DNA of 64,000 bases from Halobacillus kuroshimensis DSM 18393 (GCF_000425705.1 NZ_AUDY01000008.1:992001-1056000); one strand, 5' to 3'; shown: positions 18,031 to 27,389, counted from the stretch's first letter. Made by a program: numbers and translations. Notes: a model not told the origin generated them from the sequence alone.

Positions 18031-18753
18031 ATGGGACAAGAAATCAAAGGAAAAACCGCCTATATCACAGGAGCTGGACGCGGCATCGGTAAAGCTGCCG
18101 CACTTAAACTTGCCGCTGAGGGCGTTCACGTTGGGTTAATGGCCCGCACAGAAGACGAGTTAAACAAAACAGCAGATGAAGCAAGAGCTTTTGGAGTACA
18201 AGCGGCTGCGGTCTCTGTGGACATTTCCGGACTGGAGGATGTAGAGCAGGCTGTGCAGCAATTAAGAGATGAGATCGGCCCCGCCGATATTCTCATTAAT
18301 AATGCCGGTATTGGTCTTTACGGAGACTTTCTCGACATCGATCCCGAAGATTGGAAACGGACATTTGAAGTCAATGTGTTCGGCACATACCATATAACAA
18401 GAGCAGTCCTCCCTCATATGATTAGCAAAAATCATGGGGACATCATCAATGTTTCTTCAAGCAATGGACTTAAAGGAACAGCTGGATCCACTTCCTACAG
18501 TGCCTCAAAATTTGCTGTCCAGGGAATGACAGAAGCACTGATGCAGGAAGTGCGCCGCAGCAACATCCGCGTCTTCACACTAAATCCGAGCCTTGTGGCT
18601 ACAGAACTTGCTTTCGGAGAGGACTTGGAAGAGCAGGATAAGGAAAAATACATGCAGCCGGAGGATATCGCCGAATATATGACGGCTCAATTGAAACTAC
18701 ACCCGAGAATCTTCATCAAACAGTCCCTTCAATGGGCCACCAATCCGTTCTAG
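18031..18753 (+). CDS. Short-chain dehydrogenase (FabG-like, YoxD type)
   Basis: 240 aa. Classical SDR: cofactor motif TGAGRGIG, NNAG, catalytic Ser plus YSASK (Tyr/Lys), and the late PEDIAEYMTAQLKLHPRIFIK segment shared with B. subtilis YoxD. Annotated in relatives as 3-oxoacyl-ACP reductase, though isolated members may reduce other carbonyls. Start ATG 18031 is chosen because AAAGG lies about 9 nt upstream; ATG 18022 abuts that site. Monocistronic with its own terminator. Confidence 0.9.
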   Translation: MGQEIKGKTAYITGAGRGIGKAAALKLAAEGVHVGLMARTEDELNKTADEARAFGVQAAAVSVDISGLEDVEQAVQQLRDEIGPADILINNAGIGLYGDFLDIDPEDWKRTFEVNVFGTYHITRAVLPHMISKNHGDIINVSSSNGLKGTAGSTSYSASKFAVQGMTEALMQEVRRSNIRVFTLNPSLVATELAFGEDLEEQDKEKYMQPEDIAEYMTAQLKLHPRIFIKQSLQWATNPF

Positions 18754-18765
18754 TGGATACTGATG

Positions 18766-18813
18766 AAAAACCCCGTCCAGTGAGGGAGACCTTTCCCACT
18801 GAACGGGGTTTTT
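18766..18813 (+). terminator. Intrinsic terminator after the SDR gene
   Basis: AAAAACCCCGT and CAGTG pair with CACTG and ACGGGGTTTTT around a short loop; one mismatch in the middle. Confidence 0.9.
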
Positions 18814-18888
18814 CGTATTCCTTCTATTGTCAAGATGATGCTCAACGGATGATTCAAGATGCTGCGCAAGATTCTACAAAAAGGATCC

Positions 18889-19629
18889 TTATTGACCACT
18901 CCAGCGGAAAAATCTAGCGGCTAGTATCGTGGATACTACGGCGATGCCGATCAAAACCATTGACTCCAGTCCATATTCCATAATTGGCGCTTCGTTCCAC
19001 GTCCCACGCAGAAGTTCGATCACATAATAAAGTGGAAGGATTCTGGCTGTATATTGGAGGACTTCCGGCATCATTTCCAGGGGAAAAGTAGCTCCTGACA
19101 AGAAGATCATCACATTCAAAAACAATGAACTGATCGCAGCCGCAGATTGTGTATTTTTAGCCAAAGATGTGATAAAAAGAGCAAAAGGGAAAAAGGCAGC
19201 GATACTTAGAAAAAGAGCAGCTAGTGTGCTTCCTATATAAAGAGGAAGTTCCAGGTCGTACAGCAGCATTCCAAATACAAGAAGAAGCAGAGCAGAACAA
19301 AGAAAAATCACCGTCCCTTGAACCGTATGAGCAGCCAGAATCTTCCATGGTTGTAAAGGGGTGGATTGATATCTGCGCAGGACTCCGGTCTCCCTGTAGC
19401 CGGCCAGGACGGTTCCCAAGGTAAAAAAGGAAGTAGTCACGATATTCACCCCGATCCAGGAGGGTACAAATAATGCAGCAAATGAAAAGTTTCCTTCAGC
19501 ATTGTCTCCAAACATGGATCCAAACAGCCAGATCATGACGACTGGAAATAAAAAGGTCCAGAATACACTGAGACGGTCGCGGAAAAACATTTTCGTTTCC
19601 AGCTGTGCAAGCTTCCACACGACATTCAT
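18889..19629 (-). CDS. ABC-2 type export permease
   Basis: 246 aa with six membrane helices and the ABC-2 pattern: a long first loop, and the conserved ALFITSLAKNTQSAAAISSLFLNVMIFLSGATFPLEMMP segment. It would partner the ATPase encoded just upstream (4-nt overlap, ATGA) to export a drug, Na+ or lipid-like substrate. Substrate unknown. Confidence 0.9.
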   Translation of the reverse strand: MNVVWKLAQLETKMFFRDRLSVFWTFLFPVVMIWLFGSMFGDNAEGNFSFAALFVPSWIGVNIVTTSFFTLGTVLAGYRETGVLRRYQSTPLQPWKILAAHTVQGTVIFLCSALLLLVFGMLLYDLELPLYIGSTLAALFLSIAAFFPFALFITSLAKNTQSAAAISSLFLNVMIFLSGATFPLEMMPEVLQYTARILPLYYVIELLRGTWNEAPIMEYGLESMVLIGIAVVSTILAARFFRWSGQ

Positions 19630-20537
19630 TTGGCTTCCTCCTTCTCCAAGTACTGGACAAACAGATCCTCCAACGTTCCTTTAGTAAATTGGAAATGATT
19701 TAAGGATAGATTCTCTTGATGACCATAGGTGAAGAGATGATAACTGGTGAGCTGCAGATCGTCACTGTACACTTTAAACGTATCCTCTTCTTTTTCAACT
19801 TTGACCACCCCCGGCATAGTTGGAAGCTTTACATAAGGAAAGTCATCGCTTTGGAATGTGATCAGCATGGCACCACTCTGTTCAAGTAGAGCGGAGGGTC
19901 GGTCCATTGCTTTCAGTTCACCACTGTAAATCATTGCCACCCGGTCACAGAGCTGTTCAGCCTCTTCCATATAATGAGTTGTCAACACAATAGTGCTTCC
20001 CTTCTCTCTCAACCGGCGGATCAACGTCCACATTTCCCTTCTGGCGTGGGGGTCCAGCCCCATACTCGGTTCATCAAGAAAAATGATTTCCGGCTGATGG
20101 AGGGTAGCCAGTGCCAGGGTCACCCGCTGCTTCCATCCTCCTGACAAATCTTCGAAACGGACATTCATTTTCTCCTCCAGGCCCAGCATCTCCACAAGCT
20201 GTTGTTTCATTACTTTCCCTGGATAAAAGGCAGCAAATAAATCCAGGGCTTCTTTCACTTTCATTTTCTTTTGGATGGATGTCGCCTGAAACTGAACACC
20301 GATCCGCTGATTCAATTGTTGAAGTTCCTTATTCGGCGTAAGTCCTAATACATCAATGGTTCCACTGTCAGGCTTTAAAATGCCTTCAATCATTTCCAGC
20401 GTCGTTGTCTTGCCCGCGCCATTGGGTCCAATGATTCCAAAAATTTCTCCCTTTTTGACGCTGAATGAGACCCCTTTGACAGCCTGCACTTTTCCGAAGC
20501 TTTTGGTCAATCTGTCAACTTTGATTACAACCGCCAT
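19626..20537 (-). CDS. ABC-2 transporter ATP-binding protein
   Basis: 303 aa. Walker A GPNGAGKTT, signature LSGGWKQRVTLALA, Walker B PEIIFLDEPSMGLDP, H-loop TTHYMEEAEQLCDR; about 90 extra C-terminal residues as in CcmA/DrrA-type ATPases. ATG 20537 has GGGGTGGAG before it; a longer frame to 20585 has none. Forms a two-gene exporter with the downstream permease. Confidence 0.92.
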   Translation of the reverse strand: MAVVIKVDRLTKSFGKVQAVKGVSFSVKKGEIFGIIGPNGAGKTTTLEMIEGILKPDSGTIDVLGLTPNKELQQLNQRIGVQFQATSIQKKMKVKEALDLFAAFYPGKVMKQQLVEMLGLEEKMNVRFEDLSGGWKQRVTLALATLHQPEIIFLDEPSMGLDPHARREMWTLIRRLREKGSTIVLTTHYMEEAEQLCDRVAMIYSGELKAMDRPSALLEQSGAMLITFQSDDFPYVKLPTMPGVVKVEKEEDTFKVYSDDLQLTSYHLFTYGHQENLSLNHFQFTKGTLEDLFVQYLEKEEAK

Positions 20538-20741
20538 TTGCTCTCCACCCCTTCTTCGTCCTTTATGACCCTTCTTACGTATCATAAAGAGATAAGTTTC
20601 AGAATAGCAGGAAAAATCACGCGCCTGCTATAGTTTCATCATAAGACCGATGGTTGAAAAATTCCTCCGGTTCTGTCCGACAGGTCAGATCATCCCGGTC
20701 AAATACCATCGTTCCTTCTTCACCTGCATAAACCTCCACTC

Positions 20742-20771
20742 AAAAAAGCCGCCTTCCAAAGGAAGACGGCT
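20742..20771 (-). terminator. Terminator of the metNPQ operon
   Basis: On the minus strand AGCCGTCTTCC pairs with GGAAGGCGGCT around TTT, followed by TTTTT (one mismatched pair in the stem). Confidence 0.85.
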
Positions 20772-20777
20772 CAAATG

Positions 20778-21608
20778 TTATTCTTCTTCTTTCATCCATT
20801 GGGGCTTTCCAAAGCCTTCAAACTTCTCATCAATGATCTGTTCGAACTCTTCCGATTCCACAACTTCCTTAATATCCTTGGCAAACTGGGCATCCAGATC
20901 TTCAGTCTTCACGGCTACCCGGTTTCTGTAATCATCCGGCATATCCTCGAGGGCGAGAGCACTCAACAAGTCCATCTCGGCAGCAAGCGCATAGTTACCA
21001 GGGACCATGGAAAGATCTTCACTATCCACCAGTCGTGGCAGCTGGCCGGCTTCTACTTCAACGAATTGGATTTCTTTAGGGTTTTCTACAATATCATTCA
21101 GGGACGCTCGAAGAGGGTCCACATCTTCTTTCAAAGTAACAAGACCTTCATCTTCGAGAATGATCAGAGCACGCGCCAGGTTTGTGGGGTCATTGGGAAT
21201 CCCCATCGTACTGCCTGTTTCAACACTTTCAATATCCTTATACTCACTGGAATAAATCCCCATAGGAGCTGTAGGAACAATAATGACCTCGGACAGATCC
21301 AGGTTGTGTTCTTCGGCAAAGGACTCTAAATAGATTTTGTGCTGGAACAGGTTGGCATCCAGATCACCATTGGCTAACGCTTTGTTAGGCTGCACATAAT
21401 CTGTAAACTCTTTATTGGTAACTTCATATCCTTTTTCCTCCAGCAGCGGGGCAATCGCTTCGGTGACCATATCACTGTAAGGACCGGATGTAGCTCCAAA
21501 GCGGATGGTTTTCTTCTCTTCTGCATCTGCATTTTCTTCTCCGCCACCACAGGCAGACAAAAAAGTAATGATTGTTAAGGCTGCAAACAAGGTTACGATT
21601 TTTTTCAT
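20778..21608 (-). CDS. metQ: Methionine ABC transporter substrate-binding lipoprotein
   Basis: 276 aa. Lipobox LSAC (Cys20), NlpA/MetQ family features: TSGPYSDMV, EFTDYVQPNKALANGDLDAN LFQH, IPNDPTNLARAL. Captures methionine outside the membrane and delivers it to MetNP. Last gene of metN-metP-metQ under S-box control, 34 nt after the permease gene, with a terminator behind it. Confidence 0.95.
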   Translation of the reverse strand: MKKIVTLFAALTIITFLSACGGGEENADAEEKKTIRFGATSGPYSDMVTEAIAPLLEEKGYEVTNKEFTDYVQPNKALANGDLDANLFQHKIYLESFAEEHNLDLSEVIIVPTAPMGIYSSEYKDIESVETGSTMGIPNDPTNLARALIILEDEGLVTLKEDVDPLRASLNDIVENPKEIQFVEVEAGQLPRLVDSEDLSMVPGNYALAAEMDLLSALALEDMPDDYRNRVAVKTEDLDAQFAKDIKEVVESEEFEQIIDEKFEGFGKPQWMKEEE

Positions 21609-21642
21609 TTTAATTTCCTCCTGAACTTCGTTTCGTCTTGGA

Positions 21643-22305
21643 TTAACTCTTTTTCACTGTTTTTGCCAGGAAATCCCCTGCGTACTGGACTACCTGAACA
21701 AGGACGATCAACACAATAACCGTTGTAAACATGACGAAATTATCATAACGGTAATAGCCGTACCGGATGGCGAGGTCACCGATCCCTCCCCCGCCGATAG
21801 CCCCGGCCATGGCGGAATAACCAATTAAACTGATCGCTGTTATGGTTAAGCCGCTGATCAACCCAGGCTTGATTTCAGGGAAAATAATATCTTTAATAAT
21901 CAGCCACGGTGAAGCTCCACAGGCGATAGCTGCTTCAATGACCCCTTTATCGATATCCCTGGCGGATGATTCGACAATTCTTGCATAAAAAGGGATCGCA
22001 GCTGCCGATAAAGCAACGGAGGCGGCAATCGGTCCTGTTGTCGTACCTAATAGAAAATTAGTAAATGGGAATAAGAACACAAGCAGGATAATGAATGGAA
22101 TGGAACGGACAAGGTTTACAAAAATGCCCACAGCTCCTTTGATCCACTTGTTTTCCAAAAATAAATCACGGTCGGTTACAAAAAGTAGCAGTCCAAGAGG
22201 CAGACCGGCGATAACGGCTACGCCAAGTCCGATTCCCACCATGATCAATGTCTCCATAAATGATTTATTCAGCTCGGGCCACAGGTTGATCAGCTGATCG
22301 ATCAT
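21643..22305 (-). CDS. metP: Methionine ABC transporter permease
   Basis: 220 aa, five to six helices, with the binding-protein-dependent EAA loop (EAAIACGASPWLIIKDIIFPE). ATG 22305 has the strong site GTGGAGGTG before it, which makes the gene overlap metN by 41 nt; a later in-frame ATG (22257) would avoid the overlap but lacks a site. Middle gene of the S-box operon. Confidence 0.94.
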   Translation of the reverse strand: MIDQLINLWPELNKSFMETLIMVGIGLGVAVIAGLPLGLLLFVTDRDLFLENKWIKGAVGIFVNLVRSIPFIILLVFLFPFTNFLLGTTTGPIAASVALSAAAIPFYARIVESSARDIDKGVIEAAIACGASPWLIIKDIIFPEIKPGLISGLTITAISLIGYSAMAGAIGGGGIGDLAIRYGYYRYDNFVMFTTVIVLIVLVQVVQYAGDFLAKTVKKS

Positions 22306-23308
22306 GATTCAGCACCTCCACTTCATCCAGTATCGTTTTCAGACTTTCCACGGCTCTCCCGACTTCCTGCGGGTCACCGGTTAATTCCATGACAAATGTG
22401 CCGAGGGCTTTTTCCTGTATGTAATCCACATTTCCATGCAGGATGTTTCCCTTGATTTTATAGTTCTGAAGCAGATCCGACACAACCGTATCCCCGGCCT
22501 GTCCGCCGGTAAACTTCATCTGAACAATGGTGCCGCGGCTTTTTTTCAGCAGTTCTTCCGGAACATGGAAGTCGATCACTGTTCGAATAAACCGCTTTGT
22601 CAAAGCATTTTGAGGGGAGGCAAAAATTTCATAGGCCGCCCCCTGTTCTACCACTTTTCCTTCTTCCATGACCGCACAACGGTCGCAGATTTCTTTCACC
22701 ACTTCCATTTCGTGTGTAATCAATACAATGGTCAGTCCAAGTTCCCGGTTGATTTTTTTTAATAGTTTCAGGATTGACTGTGTCGTGTTCGGATCGAGTG
22801 CGGAAGTTGCTTCATCGCACAGCAGCACTTTAGGATCGTTGGCCAGTGCCCGGGCAATACTGACCCGCTGCTTCTGCCCTCCACTCAATTGAGCGGGGTA
22901 CTGATCGGCTTTATCGCTAAGACCTACAAGTTCCAGCAGACGCCTGGCACGATCATTGCGTTCCTGTTTTGGTTTACCGGCCGCCTTCAATGCAAAGGCC
23001 ACGTTTTCCAAAACCGTCTTCCCCATAGCAAGGTGGAACCCCTGGAAGATCATGCCGATGGACTGTCGTGCTTTTCTAAGGTCCTTTTTGGACAGAGAAA
23101 GAAGATCGATGTCATCGATATAAACCTTTCCTGATGTCGGGCGTTCCAATATGTTCATGCATCGGAGCAGTGTACTTTTGCCAGCTCCACTGTATCCGAC
23201 GATTCCATAGATTTCCCCTTCCTGAATATCAAGAGAAACCTTGTCCACCCCGATCACCTGTTTTTTCTTGGATGTGTAAATTTTACTGAGCTCCTGGATG
23301 GAAATCAT
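22265..23308 (-). CDS. metN: Methionine ABC transporter ATP-binding protein
   Basis: 347 aa. Walker A GYSGAGKST, signature LSGGQKQRVSIARAL, Walker B VLLCDEATSALDP, and a C-terminal NIL (ACT-like) domain from about residue 265 which in MetN binds methionine and causes transinhibition. Site AAAGGAGGA precedes the ATG. First gene after the S-box leader. Confidence 0.96.
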   Translation of the reverse strand: MISIQELSKIYTSKKKQVIGVDKVSLDIQEGEIYGIVGYSGAGKSTLLRCMNILERPTSGKVYIDDIDLLSLSKKDLRKARQSIGMIFQGFHLAMGKTVLENVAFALKAAGKPKQERNDRARRLLELVGLSDKADQYPAQLSGGQKQRVSIARALANDPKVLLCDEATSALDPNTTQSILKLLKKINRELGLTIVLITHEMEVVKEICDRCAVMEEGKVVEQGAAYEIFASPQNALTKRFIRTVIDFHVPEELLKKSRGTIVQMKFTGGQAGDTVVSDLLQNYKIKGNILHGNVDYIQEKALGTFVMELTGDPQEVGRAVESLKTILDEVEVLNHDRSADQPVARAE

Positions 23309-23330
23309 AACAATCCTCCTTTACCTAATA

Positions 23331-23486
23331 AAAAAACTCTCTTCCTTATCAAGAAGAGAGTTTCGCATAACTATCAGCCAAACTCTTATCTCCCGGAAAT
23401 CATCATTCCGGCGGATTTAGCACCACTCCACATGGAAGGTTGCTGTGACGTCTACGGGCCTTTCCCTCAGTCACTCTTGATAAGAA
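23331..23486 (-). promoter_or_regulatory. SAM-I (S-box) riboswitch with terminator
   Basis: Minus strand: CTTATCAAGAGTGACTGAGG (from 23484), GGCCC, the AGCAACC and GGTGCTAAATCC blocks, and closing GGAGATAAG (about 23385), the standard S-box order. It is followed by a terminator: GAAACTCTCTTC pairing with GAAGAGAGTTT (23334-23363) and a U-run (23331-23336). High SAM should stop transcription before metN. Confidence 0.95.
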
Positions 23487-23662
23487 TTAGTTGTTGCTAT
23501 TCGTTTATGATTTACAACTTTAACGCATCATTCTGCATTTGTAAACAATTTTCTCAACATTTCATCAATAAAGACGGATATGCCGGGAAGCCTATTACGC
23601 TGTTTAAAGGTCTGGAGGAGTAAGGAATAAAAGGAATAACAAAGAAAAGGGAGAGTGAAAGA

Positions 23663-24010
23663 ATGAACAAGCAAGGAGAAGACCTGCTCAAAGAGTATAG
23701 AAATGGCATTGAAACCCTGACCGAACACCTGCCGGAGGCCACAAAAGAATACAATCACTTTACCGGCTCGTTCTTTGAAGACGGAGAACTGAGCAAGGGC
23801 ACCAAGCACTTAATGGCTCTTGCTATCAGTGTGAAAGATGGAGATGAAGCCAGTATGGCCTACCATATGGATCAGTGCGTGGAAGCAGATTGTTCGGACA
23901 GGGAAATTCTTGAAACGATGGGTGTATCAGCTGCTTATGGCGGGGGCTCTGCCATGAGTCAGGCCGTAACCACAGGTCTGAACATTCTTCATGAATTCCG
24001 AAACCGTTAA
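23663..24010 (+). CDS. Carboxymuconolactone decarboxylase-like protein without CxxC
   Basis: 115 aa, all-helical CMD/AhpD-like fold by pattern (GTKHLMALAISV...AYHMDQCVEADCSDREILETMGVSAAYGGG). AhpD and YurZ relatives carry a redox CxxC two residues before the helix containing His; here that position is DEAS, so a disulfide-based peroxidase role is unlikely. Two other cysteines (in DQCVEADC) are not CxxC-spaced. Function unknown. Monocistronic with a terminator. Confidence 0.8.
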   Translation: MNKQGEDLLKEYRNGIETLTEHLPEATKEYNHFTGSFFEDGELSKGTKHLMALAISVKDGDEASMAYHMDQCVEADCSDREILETMGVSAAYGGGSAMSQAVTTGLNILHEFRNR

Positions 24011-24014
24011 CTCA

Positions 24015-24043
24015 CAAAACCGGGAGGCCTGCTCCCGGTTTTG
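24015..24043 (+). terminator. Intrinsic terminator
   Basis: AAAACCGGGAG (24015-24025) pairs with CTCCCGGTTTT (24031-24041). Confidence 0.9.
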
Positions 24044-24107
24044 TTATTGACATATTATTCTGTCATCTGGATAATGATGGCTATATCATTTCCAGAGGTG
24101 ATCAACC

Positions 24108-25169
24108 ATGAAAAACGTAACTGTACAAGGAGCACCTGCGATTTATAAAGCTGAGCCTGGAATTCTAAGGGATCTTCCAGAAATGCTGGAAAACCAGGCC
24201 TTTTCAAAAGCAGGAATCATTCACGGTGAGCAGTCGTGGAAGGCTGCACAGCCCTATTTTCCAAAGCTGACGATGCCGGTCCAATTGGAAGCCTATGCTG
24301 GGGAGTGCTCCCACAAAGAGGTCATGCGCCTCAGTGAAGCCCTGCGGGGCTGTGATGTCTTGATCAGCATCGGAGGCGGAAAGGTCCTTGATCTCGGAAA
24401 AGCCTGTGCCGATCAATTGGATATTCCAGCCGTGCTCATCCCAACACTAGCCTCAAACTGCGCACCTTGGACGCCGCTCAGTGTGTTTTACGATGATGAA
24501 GGAAATTTTGAGGAGTACATTATTTATCCACGTAGTACATGGATGCTGCTTGTAGAGCCTGATCTGCTCGTTCGTGCCCCGGAACCTTATCTCAGGGCCG
24601 GCATCGGCGATACGCTCGCCAAATGGTATGAAGCGGATGTTCTTACGAGGTCTCTCGCCTCCAAGCCGATCTCGGTAGACATTGCGCTGCACGCGGCCAG
24701 ATTATGCAGGGATGTTCTCATACAAGATGGCAGAGAAGCTGTGGAAGCCGTTCGTCAGCAAGCTGTCATACCTGCCTTTATGAGAGTCGCGGAAACCATT
24801 ATCATGGCTGGAGGTATGGTAGGTGGGTACGGGGATAGTTATGGAAGAATCGCCGGAGCCCATTCGATCCATAACGGCTTAACCAAAGTACCTGAAACCC
24901 ACCATTTTCTTCACGGTGAAAAAGTGGCTTATGGTATTCTCGTCCAGCTTGCTCTGGAAGGCCGCTTTGACGAAATTGAAGCACTCACTCCTTATTATCA
25001 GGAAATGGACCTGCCGGTAACCCTCGATGACTTCAACTTGACCAACAAAGCAGAAGCCATCTCCATAACAGCGGAACATGCCTTAAAACCCGGGGAATCC
25101 ATCCGATTAATGAACGTCATGGATGCCGCTCAAGTCGAGGAAGCGATGACCAAGATTGAAAATGGTTAA
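24108..25169 (+). CDS. Iron-containing alcohol dehydrogenase, glycerol dehydrogenase-like
   Basis: 353 aa. Fe-ADH/GldA fold: SIGGGKVLDLGKA (NAD-binding), metal ligands Asp168 (GIGDTLAKWYEA), His252 (GAHSIHNGL) and His269 (FLHGEKVAYG), corresponding to Asp171/His254/His271 in glycerol dehydrogenases. Probably oxidises a polyol or reduces a hydroxyketone; the exact substrate is open. ATG 24108 follows AGAGGTGATC. Its last codons form part of a long terminator hairpin. Confidence 0.88.
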   Translation: MKNVTVQGAPAIYKAEPGILRDLPEMLENQAFSKAGIIHGEQSWKAAQPYFPKLTMPVQLEAYAGECSHKEVMRLSEALRGCDVLISIGGGKVLDLGKACADQLDIPAVLIPTLASNCAPWTPLSVFYDDEGNFEEYIIYPRSTWMLLVEPDLLVRAPEPYLRAGIGDTLAKWYEADVLTRSLASKPISVDIALHAARLCRDVLIQDGREAVEAVRQQAVIPAFMRVAETIIMAGGMVGGYGDSYGRIAGAHSIHNGLTKVPETHHFLHGEKVAYGILVQLALEGRFDEIEALTPYYQEMDLPVTLDDFNLTNKAEAISITAEHALKPGESIRLMNVMDAAQVEEAMTKIENG

Positions 25170-25200
25170 CCGCTGATGCGGTTAACCATTTTCAATTTTC
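25155..25200 (+). terminator. Terminator hairpin that includes the gene's last codons
   Basis: A perfect 19-bp stem: 25155-25173 with 25178-25196, loop TGAT, then TTTTC. The stop codon (25167-25169) lies inside the 5' arm. Confidence 0.85.
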
Positions 25201-25265
25201 TTATTCCCTAGTATGGATGAAGATTTCCAAGTGAAACTGCTCAATACAACGGTTTGTGATTCCTG

Positions 25266-25324
25266 CCCAAGTCAGTTGAGGCCGTTCCCGCATCAGGCAT
25301 CCACCAGTAAGCGGAACGTGAATT
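25266..25324 (+). repeat. CATCCACC-type intergenic motif, copy A (reference copy)
   Basis: Contains TCAGTTGAGGCC, CCCGCATCAGG, CATCCACC (25298-25305) and AAGCGGAACGTGAA. Ungapped comparison with 43579-43631 gives about 38 of 53 identical bases. The surrounding 25201-25393 has no credible gene. Confidence 0.5.
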
Positions 25325-25393
25325 CCCACATAAAAGGGAAGCTCCCCGAGAAGACACGTTCTTTCTACAGCCTGAGAAAAACGGCCGCTTCCG

Positions 25394-26731
25394 TTATCCT
25401 CCTATTACCTCTCCTACATAAATCCCACTAGCCGCTGCCTGGGACAAGGAATGAGTGACGGATGAGCAGTCTCCAACCAGAAACAGTCCCGGGACGTCTG
25501 TTTCGAAATTCCTGTTGGTTGGAATAACTGGTTCGTAAAATTTAGCATCAAGACCATAAAGCAGTGTGTCTGGATCCACCGGTTCACCTATCGCTGCTTC
25601 AAGAGAGGTCAGGAACTCGATGAGAGCCTCTATATAAATATGTGGCACTTCCTCTATCAGCGACCCTTCTTCAGCGGAAAGGGAAGGGATCACGGGGTTT
25701 GTATGAAGAGAAGTCGTCCCCTTTCCCCTTTTCAAATCTTCGAGGCGCTGGACAACAATTCTTCCCCTCGAACGATTGATTCCACCGATTACACGTGAAG
25801 CTTCTTCCACCGCCTGCTTTTGACTCGGAAAGTAACGCGGGACAAACAGAGTGAAATTCAAATTGTCTCCCGGCATACCCTGTTCACGTAAATTCTGGCC
25901 ATCAGGCATGACAAGCCCATGCTGATGCTTCTGAATAATCCTGCCATTGGGATTCATACAGTATGTGTAAGCCGTAAAACGTGTCGTTTTTTTCAAAAGT
26001 TTCGTTTCAAATGTTTCCCTTAGGAGAGCATCCAGCTGGCCGCCCCGCATTTCCACCCGTATACCCAGGTCCAGTCGCGTATCCCTCGGTTCGATACCAA
26101 GCGGTTCCGTTATCCGCGCGAACCACTCACGACCACTGTTTCCTGTCGCAAGCACAACTTTCCGACTTAAAAACTGCTGACAATCTGTAACGAGGCGGAA
26201 ACCTTGACCCAGCCGTGTAATGGACTTGACACGGCTGTTAAAAGAAAAGGACAGCTTATTTACCAAATGTTTATAAAGGTTTTGAAATACCTCCTTCGCC
26301 AGGGAAGTACCAAGATGGCGTACCTCCGTCGTTAAAACGGTCAAGTCACCACATGCAGCCCTTCTTTTCACATGCTCGTTATCCGTTGAATACGTGTCCA
26401 CTCGGTCTCCTCCATAACCGGTTAGAATGCGGTCTACTTCTTTCATAAGGCGGTCGGTTTCCTGCTCGCCGATTTTTCGTGGAAGCTCTCCTCCAAAGGC
26501 ATTGGTAAAATTGAATTTCCCTTCTGACTTCCCAAGACCGCCAAAGCCTATGTACTGATCGCAGGCTCCAGAGCACGTGCAAGGTTGTCCATGCCCCTGT
26601 GCACAGGCTCTCTCTTTCAACGGTTTTCCTACGTCTACGACTTTCACTTGAAGACCGGGGTGTTTCTGGACAAGGGTGTAGGCCATAAATGTTCCCGCTA
26701 CACCAGCACCGACAATGGTCACATCATACAT
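25394..26731 (-). CDS. NAD(P)/FAD-dependent oxidoreductase (COG2509-like)
   Basis: 445 aa. N-terminal FAD motif VTIVGAGVAGTFMAYTLV, C-terminal GLFLVGDCSSVTHSLSQAAASG. Unusual cysteine cluster at about 43-58 (ERACAQGHGQPCTCSGACDQ) followed by GFGGLGKSEGKFN, a pattern found in uncharacterised FAD dehydrogenases of this group. Reaction unknown; the cysteines may bind metal or shuttle electrons. It overlaps the upstream acetyltransferase gene by 8 nt and is probably cotranscribed with it. Confidence 0.82.
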   Translation of the reverse strand: MYDVTIVGAGVAGTFMAYTLVQKHPGLQVKVVDVGKPLKERACAQGHGQPCTCSGACDQYIGFGGLGKSEGKFNFTNAFGGELPRKIGEQETDRLMKEVDRILTGYGGDRVDTYSTDNEHVKRRAACGDLTVLTTEVRHLGTSLAKEVFQNLYKHLVNKLSFSFNSRVKSITRLGQGFRLVTDCQQFLSRKVVLATGNSGREWFARITEPLGIEPRDTRLDLGIRVEMRGGQLDALLRETFETKLLKKTTRFTAYTYCMNPNGRIIQKHQHGLVMPDGQNLREQGMPGDNLNFTLFVPRYFPSQKQAVEEASRVIGGINRSRGRIVVQRLEDLKRGKGTTSLHTNPVIPSLSAEEGSLIEEVPHIYIEALIEFLTSLEAAIGEPVDPDTLLYGLDAKFYEPVIPTNRNFETDVPGLFLVGDCSSVTHSLSQAAASGIYVGEVIGG

Positions 26732-27305
26732 GTTTCTGCCTCCGTTCCTTTATTTTTGCGTAGACACATGTATCTGTCAGATGTTTCCCATCCACGGACC
26801 AGTCATCATTACGTAACATTCCTTCAAAATGGTAGCCAAGTTTTTCTGGAACCTGCCTGCTTTTTTCATTTTCCCTTTCACATCTGATTTCTACACGCGC
26901 TCCACCGAGATCATAAAGAGCAAGCCGCGTTATTTCACGGACGGCTTCCTGCATATACCCATGTCCGCTCCATTTGGTGTCGATCCAGTACCCGATTTCG
27001 AACTTCGGAATATCCCAGTCAATATTATGAAGTCCAGTCGACCCAACAAACTCTCCATTTTCCTTGCGAAAAACAAGATACCGGAGTTTTTTTCTTTCCA
27101 TAAAATCTGCATGGGCCTGCCTGACATTGCTTTCTGTATCTTCAACCGAAGGCATCTCCTGAACAAAAGGTAGCCACGGCTTCAATTCCTGTTCCGACCG
27201 GTGGACAGCTTCATTAATCGCCGGGCCGTCTCCAGCCTCCGGCCTCCGTAGACAAAGGCGTTTGGTATGCAGAACATAGGGAACGTCGATATGTATAGGA
27301 TCCAA
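26724..27305 (-). CDS. GNAT acetyltransferase, RimJ/RimL type
   Basis: 193 aa. Acetyl-CoA-dependent N-acetyltransferase by pattern: LCLRRPEAGDGPAINEAV, EIGYWIDTKWSGHGYMQEAV (acetyl-CoA loop), and VEIRCERENEKSRQVPEKLGYHFEGMLR. Closest in layout to the ribosomal-protein alanine acetyltransferase-like YdaF group; target unknown. Overlaps the downstream FAD enzyme gene by 8 nt. Confidence 0.88.
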   Translation of the reverse strand: MDPIHIDVPYVLHTKRLCLRRPEAGDGPAINEAVHRSEQELKPWLPFVQEMPSVEDTESNVRQAHADFMERKKLRYLVFRKENGEFVGSTGLHNIDWDIPKFEIGYWIDTKWSGHGYMQEAVREITRLALYDLGGARVEIRCERENEKSRQVPEKLGYHFEGMLRNDDWSVDGKHLTDTCVYAKIKERRQKHV

Positions 27306-27389
27306 GATTTCCTCTCCCCTTTCTCAATAATAGAATACCAAACTGTTAACCTCTTTGAAAAAAGATTCACATTCATCTGATTAAAAATA

